From the NCBI GenBank assembly GCA_024500155.1, contig CM044857.1, positions 46,023,001-46,087,000 on the forward strand: a DNA stretch of 64,000 nucleotides, given 5' to 3'. The DNA comes from Chenopodium formosanum. Its lineage: Eukaryota; Streptophyta; Magnoliopsida; Caryophyllales; Amaranthaceae. Of this stretch, positions 11,317-22,810 are shown piece after piece. Each line of letters starts with the position of its first letter. The stretch's first letter is position 1. The notes under the pieces were generated by a model that saw only the letters and a list, made by a program, of their open reading frames with translations, was not told where the DNA came from and searched no databases. Both the position numbers and the translations under genes were made by a program.

Positions 11317-12515
11317 CTAAGATGCAATATTACCACCACTTTGTTGCCACAAGTTGATGATATCAGTTGCTTGATTAAGAAGAATGATCATTTGTTTCTG
11401 AGATATCCAGGGCTTATTCTCAAGCAATACCTTGAGCTCTTCCCAAGCATCTTTCCGAGGCCAAAAGTAGTAGGGACTTAATGGAATCGTGCCATGTCCT
11501 GGTATGGTTTGGTCCAGGGCAAGACCTATGTTCTTCTCCATCCATATGAATTTCAATACTAGCCTTGGTTTATCCATTGGCTTCACAGCCACTTTGAGCT
11601 TCTACATTGACAGCATAATGACGAAATCAAATCAGTCACAACTTAACACAATACACAATCTACTCACCAAATAATATGCTATACTCAACATACCAATTTC
11701 AAAGCATATGATATCATAGGTTCAAAGAACATTATTAATTATTATTAGTTCACCAAGAAATCTTCATTATTAACAACAAGTATTGTTTTATGGGTAGCAG
11801 AAATAACAACCAGCATTTTTAACCTGAACATAAAACAGGCAAAATAATATAGCTCAATACACGAGCATAACCTACTGTAATTCATTCAATATTATCATAT
11901 AAAATTGTTGATTATGTATTGTACAAACATCTATAATACAGTAAAATTACTCATGATATTTTTTTTCCCCCAAGAAACTCAATTTCTTCATCACAAACAA
12001 TCAAACAAGCATTACAAAAATACCCAAATATATATTTCAAACACATCAAAATCTCCAATTAAACCAATTTTGGAATAACAAAAAATCAAGCAAAACATCA
12101 AAATCACTCTCCCAACGCCCAAAACAGAATTCTGACAATTCCCCACATCAAAATTTTCAATTACAAAAAGATTTAATAACAGAATTTCAGCCAAAAAATA
12201 AAACAAAAGAAAGAAAGAAAGAAAGAAAGAAAGAGAGAAGAGTAGCCTAACCTCTTTGGTGACTAGCAAGTCATCTTCAATGTCAATCTCATCCCCAGCA
12301 ATGGCGATATCAGAAATGGTTTCAGGAGCAGCAGAGAGAGAAAAACTGGAATTCCTCAATTTCTTGTTCAATTGAGGAAATGAAGATGAAGAAGAAAAGG
12401 GTTTTGGGTTTGCAAAGGCGGGAGCTTTAAAGGGTTTGAGTGATAATTTTGGAGATGGGTATGTTGAAGGTTTAACAATGGCGTTGATGTTTGGTTGAAC
12501 CGCCATTGAAAGCAT
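11317..12515 (-). CDS. PSRP3: Plastid-specific 30S ribosomal protein 3 (PSRP3/Ycf65)
   Basis: Subunit of the chloroplast small ribosomal subunit, encoded in the nucleus. Exon 1 is 12515-12252 and exon 2 is 11601-11317, joined GT-AG to give 182 aa. Residues 1 to about 60 are Ser/Pro/Lys-rich with few acidic residues, a typical plastid transit peptide. An acidic link (DEIDIEDD, 75-82) leads to the conserved core: KPRLVLKFIWMEKNIGLALD, IPGHGTIPLSPYYFWPRKDA, WEELKVLLENKPWIS and MIILLNQATDIINLWQQSGG. This core is characteristic of PSRP3/Ycf65. A second in-frame ATG (12506) could also start translation. The gene converges on the IST1 gene and lies downstream of ATR3 on the same strand. A (GAAA)n run sits in the intron near the donor. 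Confidence 0.95.
12206..12240. repeat. (GAAA)n microsatellite in PSRP3 intron
   Basis: About seven units of AAAG starting near 12206, ending within 15 bases of the exon 1 donor at 12251. Confidence 0.85.
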
Positions 12516-13259
12516 TTTTTGAGTTCAAAATGAAGAAAGAGAGAGAAGGAGATAGAGAGATGAGAAAGGTGTGTTTCACTGAGATATATCACTTGTAGGA
12601 TAAGGAAATTTTCTCAATGAGGTGTTTTCTGGGTTTTTCTTTTCCCTTTTCAAATTATCGTTTTCAAGACAATTAGTCTCAATAGCACGGACTACAACGT
12701 AAGTGACATCATCATCTTGAGTGACTTATGCTTAAGACTTTTTTCATTTTTATTCTTAAATTTCAAGCAAGTCTCAAGTTAAATATTGGAATTTCAGGAC
12801 TCAACTTAAAACTTGAAATTGAGACCCACCTCAATTTTATTTTTATAATCTTCTTTTTTTTTCCACACTTTTCTACATATAATATGTCATATATTTGAGT
12901 CTTAGGGCTAAACTGATAAATTTGGACAAGTCTTGGTGAGTCTTAACAAGAATTTGATGACATCATTTTTAATGGAGATCACAAAAAATGATGTCACATC
13001 CAAGTATTAAGACTTGGGGCTAAACTTGCTCTAACACTATTACATTTGAGCTTTTGACTAATACGGAGTAGCCAAGAGAACACAAAGTATAGGGAAGGAT
13101 GCAACGCATTGCCATAAGTGACATCGGCAATTGAGAAGGGTTAATATCACTTATCAAACATGTTTTAATTGTTAGTCAAAGGTCGTGATGTTGAGAGCAC
13201 CAAAACATGTCTTGCCTAATTAAAATATTTGTGTGATTGGCTTCAAATTCCTTTCATAT
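12516..13259. other. PSRP3 upstream region
   Basis: Contains the PSRP3 promoter (no clear TATA box seen). It also holds an AT-rich block at about 12650-13040 in which AAGTCTTA/TAAGACTT strings recur in both orientations (about 12733, 12930, 13008), perhaps a decayed inverted-repeat element. No coding frame is credible. Confidence 0.45.
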
Positions 13260-14150
13260 AGCATTCAAATTTGGCTAAAGGGGAGCATTTGTGGACTTGG
13301 TTAGGTTATGCATTAAGGTGTTTTCGGGGTTCCCAAAGGGCTTCGGGAGCTAGTGCTAACCCATCTCTCGTACTCTTTAGAATCTTCTCACATCTTGGCT
13401 TCAAATGCTTATATTTCGAAAGAGCCATGTAATTGAATCTAGTTCATTCTCAGAACTTTATAGACCTATAGTCTTATAGGTAGCTTTGTTATGGTTCCAA
13501 AACAATTTGTATGACCTTGAAAGACATTCCCCTCATTCAATTCAATTGTGGAAAAAAGAATTCCAAAATTAGTTCAGAAGCGTGGATTATAGACTTTAAT
13601 TTTGGATGATTTTCGACATTTTTAAAGAGTACCATGAGCCTTTATGTAACTGATTAGTGACCATATATGACTATATGAGTACATATAACATTATGGGGAT
13701 GTTTGGTTCATTAATTTGGAATGAATTGGTATGAAATCTCATACTAGGGATGTATGGATTCTAAAACCCATACTTATTAGTTCAGAGTTATTTGGTTTTA
13801 TTGTTGGAATAAATTATATCCTTCATTAATAAAATAGATTGTGAATCCTAAGAGGAGGGGTGAATATGGGATTCAGTGGGTATGGGAGAGAGTTAGAACC
13901 CCTAAGGTATGAGATTCCATTACCAAAAACTTCAACCAAACAAAAAACTAGATGGAATGGATTCTAACTCCATTCCAACTCATTCCAAATGATCCAATCA
14001 AATTGCCCCTATATGGCCTTGGGATGTATCCCATACCATAACTTGATTTTTCAAGACCGGGTCTGAAAATCTCTTATAGTGGGTCGAATTCGTGTATTAT
14101 AAACTTCAAATTTGGCACCGAAGAATATATTTTGACTTAGTTATGGATAA
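13260..14150. repeat. Dispersed satellite-like repeat, copy A (split by a MITE)
   Basis: Shares ordered motifs with 22170-22810: CAAATTTGGCT, GGGTTCCCAAAGGGC, GATTATAGACTTTAATTTTG, TTTTCGAC, CCTTTATGTA.CTGA.TAGT, AACATTATAT, GGGATGTATCCC, GGGTC, TTCGTGTATTATA. The copies diverge by many substitutions, so the amplification is old. The 13695-14009 MITE interrupts it. Confidence 0.65.
13695..14009. mobile_element. Tourist-like MITE inserted in the satellite-like repeat
   Basis: A 315-bp element whose ends GGGGATGTTTGGTTCATTAA.. and ..GATCCAATCAAATTGCCCC are inverted copies over about 30 bp (roughly three quarters identical). TAT is present on both sides (13692-13694 and 14010-14012). The related repeat near 22612 reads CATTATATAACCC, the expected unoccupied site. 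The interior holds GGAATGAATTGG/CCAACTCATTCC pairs. Confidence 0.8.
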
Positions 14151-14278
14151 ACGTGCTTTGGGTACATTCCACTAAATTTTCAACTTTTCATACTTGGTAA
14201 AGAATACAATTATACTCATGATTACAAAATATTCTATGGTAAATGCTAAAACATGAATTCAACAGTATCCAAGTAATA

Positions 14279-14282
<4 letters not shown>

Positions 14283-14320
<38 letters not shown>
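14283..14320. repeat. T38 homopolymer near ATR3 3' end
   Basis: Thirty-eight consecutive T on the plus strand, about 60 bases beyond the ATR3 stop on that gene's strand, where it reads as poly(A). It may be a retroposon tail or simple slippage. Its exact length is uncertain in any assembly. Confidence 0.85.
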
Positions 14321-14321
<1 letters not shown>

Positions 14322-14377
14322 AGGTTAATAATGAAGTATTATTTTTTTAAAAAAACTAATAATGAAGTAATGATGTT

Positions 14378-17300
14378 TCAGGACCATGCTTCAACATGGT
14401 ATCTACCAGCCTTCTCCAATGCCCTGAGCCATCTCATAGCAGCTTCCTTTGGAACCCCACTTTGTTTGCTAATGATCTCTTCCAAAGTTGACATAACATC
14501 AGAAGGCATTTTGGTTGAGGAACCCGCAACGTATACAGAAGCTCCTTTACTGAGTAAATCCCAGACTTTCTGCCCGTGCTCCTGCATTTTATGTTGTACA
14601 TAAACTTTCTGTGGCTGGTCTCTCGAGAATGCAACATAAAAACCCCCACCTTTTTCTTCTGAAAGAACCCCTCCATCGCATGAATGGAGCAACCAAAAAT
14701 CACTATATAAGAAATCATCTTCTTTATTCCGGCAACCAAAAAAGAAGAGAATGGGAGCAGTTGGACCATGTTGACTCTGGACAGCTCTTTCTGCCACAAA
14801 TCCTCTGAAAGGAGCACAACCTGTGCCTGGTCCTATGAGAATAAGGGGTAATGATGGAGATGGGGCGGGAAGAAGCCCTTTCTGGAACCATACAGGAACA
14901 AAAACCCCTATTTACATAATTTTAGAAAAATTAGCATTTTACATCTTGACAAATAAGTCATAATCAATTTAAACGATTAAGTGATAGAGCAAACACCTTG
15001 TTGAGGATCAAGTGCAGCAAGCCACTTTGAGCAGAGACCAGACCTTTTCCTCTTATATGGTGTCGTCCATGTCACCACACTCACGGTCAAGTGCACTTCA
15101 TTAGGATGAGCGACAGGAGAGGAAGAAATGGAAAAGGCTCTGCTTTTCAGAGGGGGCGTTAGCTGGACCAACCATTCAAATGGCATTTGGACAGATGGGA
15201 AATCCTCCAGAACCTAAAATCCATCGACTAAATTTATGAAAATACTCGTTTAAGAAATTGTGGAGAAAGTAGACAATAGGGATATGTCAAGTTTGCTTCC
15301 GAGCTAACGAACAAAAGAAACAACTCACCTCAAGGACAGTTCTTCTTTCCTTTTGGTTATACTGATATAAATCATCTCGGCCCTCTGCTGATGCAAAATA
15401 TTCCAGTCTTTCCTTTTCATGCTCAGCAGTGGCAAAGTAACTCATCACCTGCAACACAAGATATTTAGAACCTATAAAATAATTAATACTAACACCAGCA
15501 TTACCCCGATGCCTTTAAAGAGGCTCTCACTACCTTGGGAAGGGAAGGGAATATGCAGCCTTATAATTGCAGTTATAGAGATGTAGCCTTATGTCTGAGA
15601 TTACATATAAAGGAGGGGCCTACATTGAAGTGTACTTTCAGATATTCATGATAAAACCCTTATCAAACACGAAAGGTGACTGAATACATAATGTATCCAC
15701 ACTCTAGGGTTTTTTCAGAAAACCAAATCCCACCAGTGTTCTTTTAAAGCATTCCTATCAGTGCACTTATTATAAGGCATGGAGACAATATATACCAAAG
15801 CTGAATGTTCAAAAAATGAATGACAGTGGGCAAACATCTGTCAACTTCCAGGCAGAACTTTTAGTACCTCAAAGAAATAACGTCTGGGGGAGGCTGAGTC
15901 AACGTCCATGGTCGACTCCACAAATGTTCTTAGTCTGATGGGAACGCTAGATGCAGCAGCAGTAGCATTGCTTGAATCTCTCAACTGAACCTGCATTGAT
16001 GATAATATTTCCATTTATTCATAGACTTGAATCTCTCAACTGAACCTGCATTGTAAGATCTAAACGTTTTCTGCTGGAATTATAAAATCGCCAATCAGTT
16101 TCTATTGTTCATTTTCAAGGGCAAGCAATAAAGTTGTCATAAAACTTCAGTTTATGACGGCCACAACCTATTTTACTTCTGCACTCCTATATAAGTGTTT
16201 GTTTGTTTAACACCAACTCATGGGAAGTAGAACTTCTTAGTAAGTGGAAGAGTGTGACATTATTTGGCTAACAAAAACATGGGAAGTGGCATATCTTAGG
16301 AGGTTCCAGTTCCCACAATGTGGAGAAAGATGCTTACCTAGGCCTCATGTTTAACCAAATAACATTCTCCACTTCCTAGAAAATGAATATTTACTCTGTA
16401 ACAGCTTAAAATTCATTTTCCATCTTCAAAGTTCACAAAGTATAAAAAACACAAAAGAACCTAAGAGGTCAAAAACTCAAAATTACATACTGTGATGAAT
16501 GCTTCAGGGTCCAATTTACAACGACGTATGAATGCATCTACTGCATCAGGATTTTGAGATGGAAGTATCTCAAGCACATCGCCAACTTCATATCCAACTG
16601 CCTGAAATATGATTGAGTTGCTTCAATAAGGAAACCCTTTATTTATACTAAGGCTACCTTGCTAATCAAAGTATTGCTTTAGTTAGACTTACATTTGAAT
16701 GAAATTCAAATTCAAGATGGCGGACATCCCTCCCACAGCTTGCTTGTGTTAGTAAACAATTTCTTGTCTGAAAGAAAAATATAAAACCAATCAAGTAGTA
16801 AAATAAGAGACTTAATAAAAAAAAAAAATCCATACAAAAACTCCAGCGAGTGCATGTACACATAATTTCCTCCACACTAACTATTAGTCTATTACAGATA
16901 CTATATCTCCATACTTACCAAACTATTCTGTAGTGAGATGTTTAAAATACTTCTTACTAAACCTTTTCCAGGCCCCTTTTGTAGGTTAGAAATACTGTTG
17001 GAAGAAGGCAATAACAAATTTAAAAGAGAAGAAAACCAAAGACAAATATAAAGCTCTCAGACGTCGAACATACAAGAATAGCCTATAGCCTACACCAAAA
17101 AGAGATCTTACAAAAAACCAAATTCAACATACAATCCAAAAAGCATAGTCCACTAGGCGGAGATCCTTTCAGAATATCTCATCACCATGAGAATAATCAT
17201 ACATATTACATTCAGACGTAACTAGAAGTGGGAATACCATTTTTAACCAGCACTGAGGCCTACTCTTATCTGCAGGAAATCTTGCAGGAGACATCAAGCG

Positions 17301-19514
17301 AGCGCTTTCAATTAGCAATGCTCTGGACTCAAAATCTGAAAAAAAAAGAAACAAAAAAAAAACAAAAAAAAACAAACAATGACTCCTATACTGTGGAAGC
17401 ATTATGTAAATAATTATAAAGCCATAAACCTTCAAAGCTTCAGAGATAATGAATATTAACTATTGAACTGAGTGAGACAGGACTCAGGAGAGCAGAGAAC
17501 TATATTAGATTGAGACAGGAAAAATACTCTAAAAGATAAAAGCAATTTAAATAAGCAGAAACAAGTTACCTGAAGAAGTTGAGTATAGTAAACTTGCCAC
17601 ATCATTGACATGATATGTTACAGAAACTTTAGATTGATTCATAAGTTTCATACCCGGAACTACATCTACCCCATTTGGAAAGAGGCTTGGATATATATGA
17701 TTCAATGAACTCCATAATGAAGACATCCAAGGATCTAAAGATCCCTCATACCTATCATTTATCAATGAAGGAATAAATTTTGTCAATAGATTGACTGAAT
17801 GAGTCACAGTAAAACTATGAGCTGTGAGAATTAACAATTTTAGATGATGCAACAAAAGATGAGCATAACATGGACGACATGATCTGATAGGTATAAAAAC
17901 TTGATCAGTCATAGAGAGATAGATGTATAATTTAGAATCAACAAATGATATCGATCCAACCCTACCCCGAAGGATGCTGATCGTCTCCAAGACCTCTTTC
18001 AATAATAGGCGTTCCACCAAGACCCGAAAGCCTTTTGTCCAGCTTCTTTGCAACAAACTACAAAAGAAAATAAGGTTTCTATCAACGCCTGAAAATGGAT
18101 TATCTGACTCTCAAAGTGCAATTATCATAGAGACTGAAGGCATTGAATGAGTGCAGTTAAAGGCAATGTTTAACATACAAATAGAAAATAGCTAGCAGAT
18201 ACACAAGTTGGTTCCTTAATCTAATCTATCTTATATATGGGCATAAGCAGGAAGTTCTTTTCTTAATGTATTGGCCTACTGTAGACAATGGATTGTATGT
18301 ATGTTCATTAGGGATGTTGTGATATATTAATGATAACACCCATTGGAATGCTCCTTTATGTCCCACTCATGGTAACCTTTTTAAGCAGTATGACACATGC
18401 TATGTGGGCTAGAATCAAAAACTAGATATACAACGAACATAAGCAGATGCCAAGAATCCTACCAAGAGAGAAAGAGGTACCGTAGTTCCCCAATGATAAA
18501 GAGAGCCCTAGAAGTATTACATTGTATTTCTGGTATCCCGAGTCTCCCAATCCAAAAACTGCATGGTGTACTCCTTCCAGCCAGTCTTGAGTAAGGTGCC
18601 TTTGCAATAGATACCTCCAAAACACCTATTTTTAATATTTTTTTTTTCCAACCAGATTACTCATTAGTTGTTGAAACAAAAAATAATACAAACTCTCAAC
18701 TCAGAACAATGTTCTGCACTTGCTACTAACCTTCATTGAATCAGGAGTGTCACCCTGACCTGTGGTACAGACAACAAAAATTACAGCTCTTTGACTCGGC
18801 AGCAAGCTCTGACAAGAAACAATTATAGATCAAAGAATTAACACTCATAATGTCATAGTACTTAAAGAATGTAGTAAATTATCTAGACCTGAAATTCCAC
18901 TCTTAAATCTTAGTCTAAGAATCACACGGGATCGAGCACACACACTTGGGCAATGATTTTCCCAAAGTTGTGAATTGAGTCTATGCCCAATATTAATGTT
19001 CAGGCAATCTCATGTACAGAGTAATAATAACTCATTAACCAAACAGTTCATAGAAGCAAACTTACCTTAATCAACCACATTTACTATTAATTCCCCAATT
19101 AAAGAATATTCTGCAAATAGTTCATGCATTTACGTGTCTAAAAGAATTATGAACAAAATCAATAATTCAATTACTATATCAAAACAAAATTCTATCTTTA
19201 ACAAAAGTTAGGGTTACGATCAGTCAATCAATCAATCGATATAGTTTCAAAAATATCTAACCAATTTCAACATACAATTCAACAATCAAGCAATTAACAA
19301 ACCAATTGTAGCTAAAAGAAAGCATAAAATTGAAGAACAGAAGGAAAGAAGAGAGAGAAAGAGAGATGAAAATTACGGGATCAAATTGGTCGATGGAGTA
19401 GAGAGAGACAGGGCAGCATCTGCGCTCAGCTTCACGGCCGATGCGTTCAGCAGCGTCCATGGCGTTACCGGTCTGAGAAGCGTAGATAATGAGTAGTTTG
19501 GGTTTTTCCTCCAT
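14378..19514 (-). CDS. ATR3: NADPH-dependent diflavin oxidoreductase (ATR3/TAH18/NDOR1)
   Basis: Passes electrons from NADPH through FAD and FMN to the Fe-S protein DRE2/CIAPIN1 for cytosolic iron-sulfur cluster assembly. Twelve exons: 19514-19377, 18808-18731, 18625-18521, 18057-17966, 17751-17570, 17335-17238, 16767-16693, 16601-16491, 15990-15868, 15448-15329, 15213-14997, 14907-14378. They join into 622 aa, the usual family length. The FMN (flavodoxin) domain, about 1-150, shows YASQTGNA (11-18), TTGQGD (61-66) and FGLGDSGYQKYN (96-107). The FAD domain, about 225-430, shows RAFSISSSP (399-407). The NADPH domain shows GPGTGCAPFRGF (472-483), FFGCRNKEDDFLY, VYVAGSSTKMP and the C-terminal aromatic in VEAWS. 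No membrane anchor is present, unlike cytochrome P450 reductases. Upstream in-frame sequence has no ATG before a stop. Confidence 0.95.
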
Positions 19515-20148
19515 TGAAATAGCTTCTTCTTCAATGGCTGCTTCTACTACTCGAGAAGGTTGCAGAATGCTAGTACCTTCTTCTATGTATCGGTCTTCCT
19601 AATGCCTTTCTAATGAAGAGTTTACTAGAGTGATAAGCAATATCTTAATTAATGGCCTAATCTCATTTTCGGTTTTTCTTTTCAAAATTAAACTAGTCTT
19701 TTAGCCCCTGCAATACACGGGTTATTCATAAAAAATTGCATTGAGAGATGAGTTAGGAAATATCTATAAACTGAGTCATTATAGGGTATAATGTGTAATC
19801 GAAAACTTGACTAATTAAAGAAATTAAAATTTTAGAACTTTAATTGAAAAAGAAGTAGTGAAATATTAGTAGTTACTATAGCCTAATGCATGGGATATAT
19901 TAAACGTAAAAGAAAACAACACAAAGTAAAATATTAATAGTTACTAGAGTCTCTTTAAAAAATAATTAGTGGCTGAGATGATTAGTTATTGGTGTAAAAA
20001 TAATAGGTGGGATGGGTAGTTATTGGTGTTTTTTTTTTTAAAAAAAAAAGAATAAAAAAGAAAAAAAATTCGAATTGCATAAAATTTGAGTATTGGGGAT
20101 TTGGAAGATTGTGGTGAAGTATTGCAAAATTAAGTCTTAAATTATATA
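19515..20148. other. ATR3 upstream region
   Basis: Contains the ATR3 leader and promoter. No clear TATA box was seen. An A/T block at 20029-20070 is inverted around T9-A9. No coding frame is credible. Confidence 0.5.
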
Positions 20149-21229
20149 CTACCTCTGTTAACATTTACTTGCAACTTTGAGCTCTAGCACGGTTTCTAAG
20201 TCAAAATTTCATAATTGTTCTTAAGGGATATAAGGGTATGTGATTAAGTATGAGAGAGAAAAAATTAAAAATGATTAAATAACCACCCAAGCCACCAACC
20301 AATCCACCACCACCGACTCCCTCCTAAACCCAGACCTGCCGCCGCCACCACCACCACCACCACCCTTCGCTGACATCCCCTACACCCAGATCAACACGAC
20401 ACCCTCACAAACCCAAACCCACCATCGCCGAACCCCAGATCGAAGCTCACCATCGTCGAGACCTCCACAACTTGCCGACACCCCCTAATTCCAACCTCAC
20501 CACCACCGCACCCCGTAAACTAGACCCACCAACACGCCGAGAAACCCAGGCCACAAAAACCACCCACTCAACCCGAAACCAAAAACCCCCAGTCAACCCG
20601 AAACCACCCACTGAACTCGAAACCATCGGAAATCAAACCCCCACTCAACCGAAACCATCGAAAATCAAACCACCCATCCTAGAACCACAAAAGCCCTAGC
20701 CCATTTTGAAACCTCCCCTAAACCCAACTCTTCTCGAAACCAGAAATCCCCACTCAACCCGAATCCATCGAAAATCAAACCACCTAGCCCTCAAACCATT
20801 AGATCTAAACATTTCTCTTAGAGAGAAAAGTAAGAACACCGTAACAACAGGCGGATGTGGCGGTTAGAGGCGGCTATGTTGTAGGTGGTGGTTAGAAATG
20901 GCGGCAGCGACGTCGATATTAAAGTTGGTGTTCGAATGAGTTATTGGAAGATGAATCTGATGATGGAATGATTTGTTGGGTTGGATTTTTTGTTGAATTA
21001 GTATGGGTTAATTGGAATTGAGTGAGAATAGTTATGTTAAATAACTGAAATTATTAATTTAATGAGTTGTAATTAAGTTGTCTAAGTGTGTTTTTAACAT
21101 TATTAGTAAGGGTATTTTTGTAATCTTATTTTAAAAACTTTATCAAAAAAGGAAAGAAAATGGAAAGTTACAACTAATTGGAAGCATTCTAAAATAACAA
21201 AAGTTGCAAGTAAATGTTAACGGAGGTAG
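20149..21229. mobile_element. 1.08-kb element with Stowaway-type ends and GC-rich interior
   Basis: With the TA target bases, the ends read TACTACCTCTGTTAACATTT.. on the left and the inverted form on the right, matching at 31 of 32 positions. TA is present on both sides (20147-20148 and 21230-21231). This is several times longer than an ordinary Stowaway MITE. The interior 20280-20800 is C-rich, with CCACCA/CCGCCG runs and repeated phrases such as CGAAAATCAAACCACC. It reads as Pro/Thr/Lys-rich in one frame without a recognisable domain. 20850-20935 is GGCGG-rich. No transposase motif was seen. Confidence 0.75.
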
Positions 21230-21442
21230 TAAAAGATATGAATAGTTTTTAAAGGAGAAGAAGAGGTGAGAATTAAATATAATAATTGTAGAAGATATTA
21301 AGTTGGAGTGAACCAAACAACATACATACCTGTAAGGGAATTTAGAAAGGAAAAGATTAAATAAAGTGACATGTGGCATTGGTGAAAAATGAAGTTTACA
21401 TGAAACATGATGAACATGATGATTTGTATTTTTAAATACTAA
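21230..21442. other. Short spacer between mobile elements
   Basis: AT-rich DNA between the 1.08-kb element and TTCAG copy 4. Nothing recognised. Confidence 0.6.
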
Positions 21443-21599
21443 GGGTCTGTTTTCTTCAGATTATTTTCAGTTCAGTCCAGTTCCAATAGGTTCAGTTCAG
21501 TTCATTTCAGTTCTTAATTTCCTTCTCTCATAAAATATTCAGTTTAGTTCAGCTCCAATAAGTTTAGTTCAGCTCAGTTCAGTCAATCAGAACAGGCCC
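21443..21599 (+). mobile_element. Tourist-like MITE, TTCAG family copy 4
   Basis: A 157-bp copy with ends GGGTCTGTTTTCTTCAG and CAGAACAGGCCC and TAA on both sides (21440-21442, 21600-21602). It carries two rounds of TTCAGTTCAG..CCAATA(A/G)GTT, longer than copies 1 and 2. Copy 5 follows 27 bp downstream in the same orientation. Confidence 0.8.
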
Positions 21600-21626
21600 T
21601 AAGTATAGAATATAGATATAGATTAA

Positions 21627-21777
21627 GGGTGTGTTCTCTTCAAATTATTTTCAGTTCAGTTCAGTTCAGTTCAATTCAGTTCAGTTCAGTTCAATTCAGC
21701 TCTAATAAGTTCATTTCATTTCAGTTCTTAATTTCCTTCTCTCATAAAAAATTCAGTTTAGTTCAGTCAATCAGAAA
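21627..21777 (+). mobile_element. TTCAG family copy 5, 3' end truncated
   Basis: Begins GGGTGTGTTCTCTTCAAATT after TAA (21624-21626) and runs through an expanded TTCAG array to CAGTCAATCAGAA, where the GGCCC terminus should follow but does not. AGTATAGATATAGATATAG lies on both sides of it, so a local rearrangement probably removed the end. Confidence 0.7.
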
Positions 21778-22013
21778 GTATAGATATAGATATAGATACA
21801 GATTTTACTTGTGCTAATGCATGGAATGTCTCAAATTAATTATAATTGACAATTTCAATAGCAAATGTGATAGTTATAATCCTTAGGAAAATTAATTTTT
21901 TGAGAATGAGTGATATTCTTGTTGTTGGTTGATGTTATTCATATGATTACCGACTCTTGTTTTAAATGATGGTTCATTGCTATCGTCAGCTAATATAAAG
22001 TGGTATACACCAA

Positions 22014-22165
22014 CAAAGTGTTGGCTCACTTGGTAAGACTCTTACCTCACACCACTCGGGTTCGAATCCTACCAAGTGAGGGTACTTGGGGTAGGGATTC
22101 CCTTATCCTCCCCTTTATTCCCAAGTATCTGACATGCAAATAGTAGACCAAAAAAACCGTGAGGG
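22014..22165 (+). mobile_element. tRNA-derived SINE candidate
   Basis: Carries a polymerase III A box, TGGCTCACTTGG (22022-22033), and a perfect B box, GGTTCGAATCC (22059-22069), spaced as in a tRNA. The sequence before the A box and after the B box does not fold as a complete tRNA: the acceptor stem is unmatched and no CCA-proximal pairing is visible. A non-tRNA body follows (GGTACTTGGGGTAGGG.. to ..GACCAAAAAAACC). The 3' boundary and target duplication are unclear. Confidence 0.6.
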
Positions 22166-22169
22166 TTGA

Positions 22170-22810
22170 GGTCTGGTCAAGGTCCTCCTTACCAATATAT
22201 AACTCGTTTACAACTTACATCGCTTTCATTAATGCTACCACGGACATTTATGACAACATATAATGATCATATATGGTTCCAAACGACATTATACGACCCT
22301 GAGATGCATCCCCTATTATATAGAGACTTTCCGATATCGGGTCCCGAAACCTCCGAAATTGCCCAAAAAACATGAATTATAGCCTTTAATTTTGCAAATT
22401 TTCGACTTTTTTTGTTCCGGAAACAAAAATTGTCGATAAGCTTCCTATAGACCTTAATACCCTCTGGGAGTGCAATTGGGTGGGTGGAACCATCCAATTT
22501 GCCTTTAAGCATTCAATTTACCTATTTTCGTACACGTCTCTTATATTGGCTATAAGCTTTCATGGGGCCTTTATGTAGCTGACTAGTGGTCGTATATGGG
22601 TCAAAACAACATTATATAACCCTAGGATGCATCCCGTAGAATTCCGTGAATTTTTGACACTGGGTCCCGACACCTCCTAAATTGCTCCGATTTCGTGTAT
22701 TATAGCTTTCAAATTTGGCTTCCGTACATCATTTTTTCACATGGCGAGATTATGTATCTAGATACTTCCATGGGTTCCCAAAGGGCCTTGGGAGTCGTGT
22801 ATGGTGTCCG
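22170..22810. repeat. Dispersed satellite-like repeat, copy B (internally doubled)
   Basis: Two diverged versions of one block follow each other, about 22235-22430 and 22590-22740. Both contain CATATATGG/CGTATATGGGT, ACATTATA.GACCC, GATGCATCCC, GGGTCCCGA.ACCTCC.AAATTG, ATTATAGC.TT and AAATTT(T)GGC/GCAAATTTTCG. The same motifs occur at 13260-14150. No coding potential. Confidence 0.65.

Noticed and set aside
20472..20699. A Pro/Thr-rich 75-aa protein
   Set aside because: It is the C-rich interior of the Stowaway-ended element; other frames are equally open and no domain or start context supports it.
22014..22080. A functional tRNA gene
   Set aside because: The A and B boxes are present but the acceptor stem cannot pair and no proper anticodon arm is visible.
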